From the NCBI GenBank assembly GCA_036897485.1, contig JAYMTF010001836.1:1-21088 (forward strand): a stretch of 21,088 nt of DNA, given 5' to 3'. The translations under genes and the position numbers were made by a program. Below the pieces are notes generated by a model. That model did not search any database, had not been told where the DNA came from, and saw only the letters and a list, made by a program, of their open reading frames with translations. The DNA is from Pelargonium nanum (taxonomy: Eukaryota; Streptophyta; Magnoliopsida; Geraniales; Geraniaceae). Positions 18,237 to 21,088 of the stretch are shown in pieces. How positions within the stretch are numbered: position 1 is the stretch's first letter; each line of letters opens with the position of its first letter.

Positions 18237-21088
18237 TCAGCAGATAAGATTCTGTTGCCCAACAATATCTTCGGCAGAGTAATAATCAGCTACTAGACGG
18301 TGCATAAATGAAGGGTTATGCCCTCCCCTGTTATGGAAGTAAATAGATTCTATTATTTGAAAACATCTTCTATCAGAATAGCATTTAGTACCAACTATCA
18401 CCGGAGCAATTGGCTTAAGGTGTTTGCTCCTCCAGAGGTCTCAGATTCGAGCCTCGGTTGGTACGCATGGTTATAAAAAAGAATAGCATTTAGTGGGTTC
18501 AGAAAGTGGTCTTACTCATCTGTTATGAAAAGACTGACAAGCTTGGGTGGCACATAATCACATCCAGGATTAACAACATGAAGAAGAGGAGCACCATTTC
18601 CTATTTGAAAATCCATGTTATCTGAAAATTCCTTGAAGCACAGAAGTTCTGCTGGACACATCATTTCATTCAACAACACCTCTGGGTTGTGTGGATATAA
18701 TGGACACAACTGTCAAATCAGCAACAACCATTAAACAAGAACCATTTTCACTAACCATACAAGACAGTGGAAATTAATAACATAATTTGTGTTGTGTGTT
18801 GTGTCACCATACCTTGTGAACACCAGCAACCACAACAAATGGGACAGAATGCTTTTGTGCAGCAAGTGCAACCATGTTCAGTCCAACAGATCCCATAACT
18901 CCTCCATTGGCCATCACTGCATGAACCCCCACAACAACCTTCGCAGCAAGTAAATTTCTACAGTTAGCTGCTATTAGCAACATTCACAGACAAAATAAAA
19001 AGCACCTTAAGGTTCAAAATACCATGTTCACTCTTGATATAATTCCAAAAACTGCAGAATCAGTGATCACAGTGGTGGACAACTTTCTCGCGACCAACTC
19101 TTTTGCAAGAACATGACCTTGGTAGCTAAGAAATGAAAATGAAAAGGAATCAAACAAAAATCGAGATAATTGACCCAATGTAAACACAATAAGTCTACAG
19201 TTTTTGCATGTAATAAATGTTTAGTGTTGTGTACAAACTTTGGAGCACCCTCTGCAACAAAAACCTGAAATGATCTCTTTTTCTCCTTAGCAGCGCACAA
19301 GAACTCCAGGACGGTTCTAGAATGACCTAAAGTTAATATTATCTCACTGCAAAACACAGCCAAATGGTTACAAGGAGTGAAGTTGGCATGTTTCACTTAT
19401 AACTAGTACATATACTCATAATCATGTCATATGCATGAAAGGCTAATTAAAAATGTAAAATTTATTTGAGAAATACAAAACAAAAAATGTGTTCAGATCT
19501 AGTTATGGAAATCACAAAGCAATATCTGCAGGTTACTTGTTTTTGATAGAAGAAAAAACATGATTCCGGAAGCATAGACTACAAAGACATATCAGCCACT
19601 TCCATTACTACCAGTGAATATATGAGTAGAGTTCAATACTTCAATTCATTTATCTGTCATACTGAGAAAATTACAGTGCCATTATGTGAGAGAATCTTTT
19701 GGGAGAAGGAATACCGGAGAAAAGAGATATCAGAGCATAATCCATCAATCATATTTGTTAGCTAGAGGAAAGAACTGAGAATAGCTAAGATACTGAACAA
19801 TCTAAGTAACACCAACCGACAATCAAACCAATCCATATAATACACTTCGAGCAACAATCATATTGGAGCTAGGTAATAGCATCTGAATCTGTGATTTATC
19901 AAACAATAGTCTCATGAAATTTAAACGCTCACAGGAATATACAGGAATCTGACAACAGATATTGGAAATACCGATTTAAGAGCTTCTAGAGGTTGATGAT
20001 GTCAGGAAAAAAATCCATGTATTTCCATGTGGTGTTTCAAATGTTTCCAGATCATGAAAAATTAAATGAAAATTTCTTGACTTAAAGCCTGTTTCATGAG
20101 CTCAACCCCCATTCTACAACAGCTCACTACTTTTATCGAAACTATTTCTGAAATATGAACATTTATTTCCTGATATTCTCTAATGCATTGAGATCTCATC
20201 TCAAACATGATTAGATCAACAATGGCATTGACACACTGCTGTTTTAATTTGTTATTTTTGATGACTGATCCTCTGTTCATCCTCCCTGGTACTAGCTTTT
20301 CTATCAAATGAATGAAAGTTAAGCCTTGATCATACTACAAGTCTACTGTCATTGGCATGTTCGATTCTAACAATTTTATCCATGTCATGGTTGTATGTGG
20401 CAAACACAGATAACTTTAAAATAAATTTTGATGTTCAATATGACCATAATCTCCTGGCATTGTTTGTATCGTCAATTAGAATTTACAGAATAACTGGAAA
20501 TGATATTGGTCTGGTTAAGAACAAGTGATGGGGTGAACCAATTCATAGATATACCGATGAAATATATAAATCACAAATCACACACACAATTGGCATCAAG
20601 TTAATTAAGAGTAGAAAGAAAATACTTTTGGTGAATAAGTTCCACTGCCTGTTCAGCAATCTGTTCGTGGCATATATTTATGTCCTCAAGGAGATCATTA
20701 AGAGACTCGATGACATGGTTCTTCAACTTCCAGCTGCTCTTTGGGTTTTGATCACCTAATGATAAAGGTTAACACAATATTGTACTTCAGTATCAAAGCA
20801 CATAAACCAACTTTGTGAGTGCATTGCCTGAACTTTTTTTGATCAAAGCATTGCTTATATTGGGAATGCTAAGGCAACAAATAAAAAAAGTTACAACTTG
20901 ACTGCATAGAAGAGCCAAAATAAGTGCATAACTGCATACATTTACCTTTTCGTTCAGAACCACTTTTTAAAGCACGGCTTGGGTGAGATGTTGCCGAGTC
21001 AGGCATGCTCTCAAGCAGGTCACGCAGTGTAGGTGGGCGCAAGGAGCTTATAGCCTCCAGAGCAGCAGGGGATGGAACCAGTTTATTA
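18237..21088 (-). CDS. eIF2B beta subunit (5'-partial, runs off the right edge)
   Basis: Regulatory beta subunit of eIF2B, the cytosolic guanine nucleotide exchange factor that recharges eIF2 with GTP. Seven coding exons on the minus strand join in frame: 21088(partial)-20946, 20755-20626, 19346-19239, 19125-19023, 18938-18813, 18709-18516 and 18327-18237, giving 297 visible residues. Landmarks in order are RPPTLRDLLE, CHEQIAEQAVELIHQ, NEIILTLGHSRTVLEFL, RSFQVFVAEGAPNYQGH, TTVITDSAVFGIISRVNM, VHAVMANGGV, NMVALAAQKHSVPFVV, CPLYPHNPEVLLNE, VNPGCDYVPPKLVSLFIT and a terminal HNPSFMHRLVADYYSAED. These are the Rossmann-like regulatory-subunit core and C-terminus. No frame break is seen. Intron 19347-20625 is long and featureless. 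The last coding intron carries a SINE. The first ~100 residues lie outside the window. This is the copy that keeps family-typical residues where the 2901-3671 fragment differs. Confidence 0.95.
18375..18494 (+). mobile_element. tRNA-derived SINE with 15-bp target duplications
   Basis: The insert 18390-18479 (90 bases) is flanked by perfect 15-base direct repeats AGAATAGCATTTAGT at 18375-18389 and 18480-18494. Inside is a B-box-like GATTCGAGCC (18444-18453) and an A-box-like TGGCTTAAGG (18411-18420), about 33 bases apart. ACCAAC at the start pairs with GTTGGT at 18457-18462, like an acceptor stem. The 3' end is TTATAAAAA, an A-rich tail. The perfect duplications imply a recent insertion by LINE-type machinery. 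It lies antisense in the last coding intron of eIF2B-beta, which would be about 83 bases without it. It could also be read as a retroposed tRNA-like sequence; the family name is unknown to me. Confidence 0.88.
19347..20625. other. Long eIF2B-beta intron without recognised content
   Basis: A 1,279-base intron with canonical donor (CAAAA/GTATTT) and acceptor (TTTTGCAG) on the minus strand. It is AT-rich. No ORF with family resemblance, RNA gene or bounded repeat was recognised. Confidence 0.5.

Noticed and set aside
1-21088. CRISPR array, operon, riboswitch or bacterial-type system
   Set aside because: Spliced plant genes throughout; the direct repeats found are intronic tandem units, PPR motifs or transposon ends, not regularly spaced identical repeats.

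Overview
The window is nuclear DNA of a flowering plant, most likely a eudicot. The evidence is spliced genes with GT-AG introns and AT-rich intron and intergenic sequence. The proteins are plant-specific or plastid-targeted: a MORF/DAG-like editing factor, a P-class PPR protein and a plastid bL28 protein. There are also Stowaway-type, SINE and TRIM-like elements. From memory, MORF2, a U2AF-like RRM gene and plastid L28 also lie together in Arabidopsis thaliana (around At2g33430 to At2g33450), so this looks like a conserved block with insertions.

Layout. Positions 1-2131 (+) hold the last four coding exons of a MORF2-like gene whose 5' end is outside the window; its third intron is built of diverged tandem units carrying short hairpins. 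Positions 2901-3671 (-) hold a 5'-fragment duplicate of eIF2B-beta that ends abruptly inside an intron. Positions 4283-6022 (-) are an intronless P-class PPR gene with 14 motifs, nine of them arranged as three copies of a three-motif block. A 1.5-kb divergent intergenic region follows.

Positions 7522-15235 (+) are a nine-exon gene for a 941-residue U2AF65-like protein: charged N-terminus, two RRMs, and a C-terminal UHM-like RRM split by a long acidic insertion. Its introns hold a TRIM-like fossil and a 223-bp Stowaway MITE. Positions 16418-17279 (+) are the two-exon plastid ribosomal protein L28 gene, with a ~410-bp inverted-repeat element just upstream. Positions 18237-21088 (-) are seven coding exons of an apparently functional eIF2B-beta gene that runs off the right edge, with a 90-bp tRNA-like SINE in its last coding intron.

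Every gene here acts in RNA processing or translation: plastid editing (MORF2), organelle RNA binding (PPR), nuclear 3' splice-site recognition (U2AF-like), plastid translation (L28) and cytosolic initiation (eIF2B). The three conserved neighbours are probably syntenic by descent. The PPR gene and the eIF2B-beta pieces look like later additions. No functional operon-like unit is implied.

The observations most worth a second look are the hairpin array in the MORF2 intron, the diverged eIF2B-beta 5' fragment about 18 kb from its parent-like copy, the in-frame upstream ORF of the PPR gene, and the split UHM with a non-standard RXF motif. I found no system that I would call clearly new.
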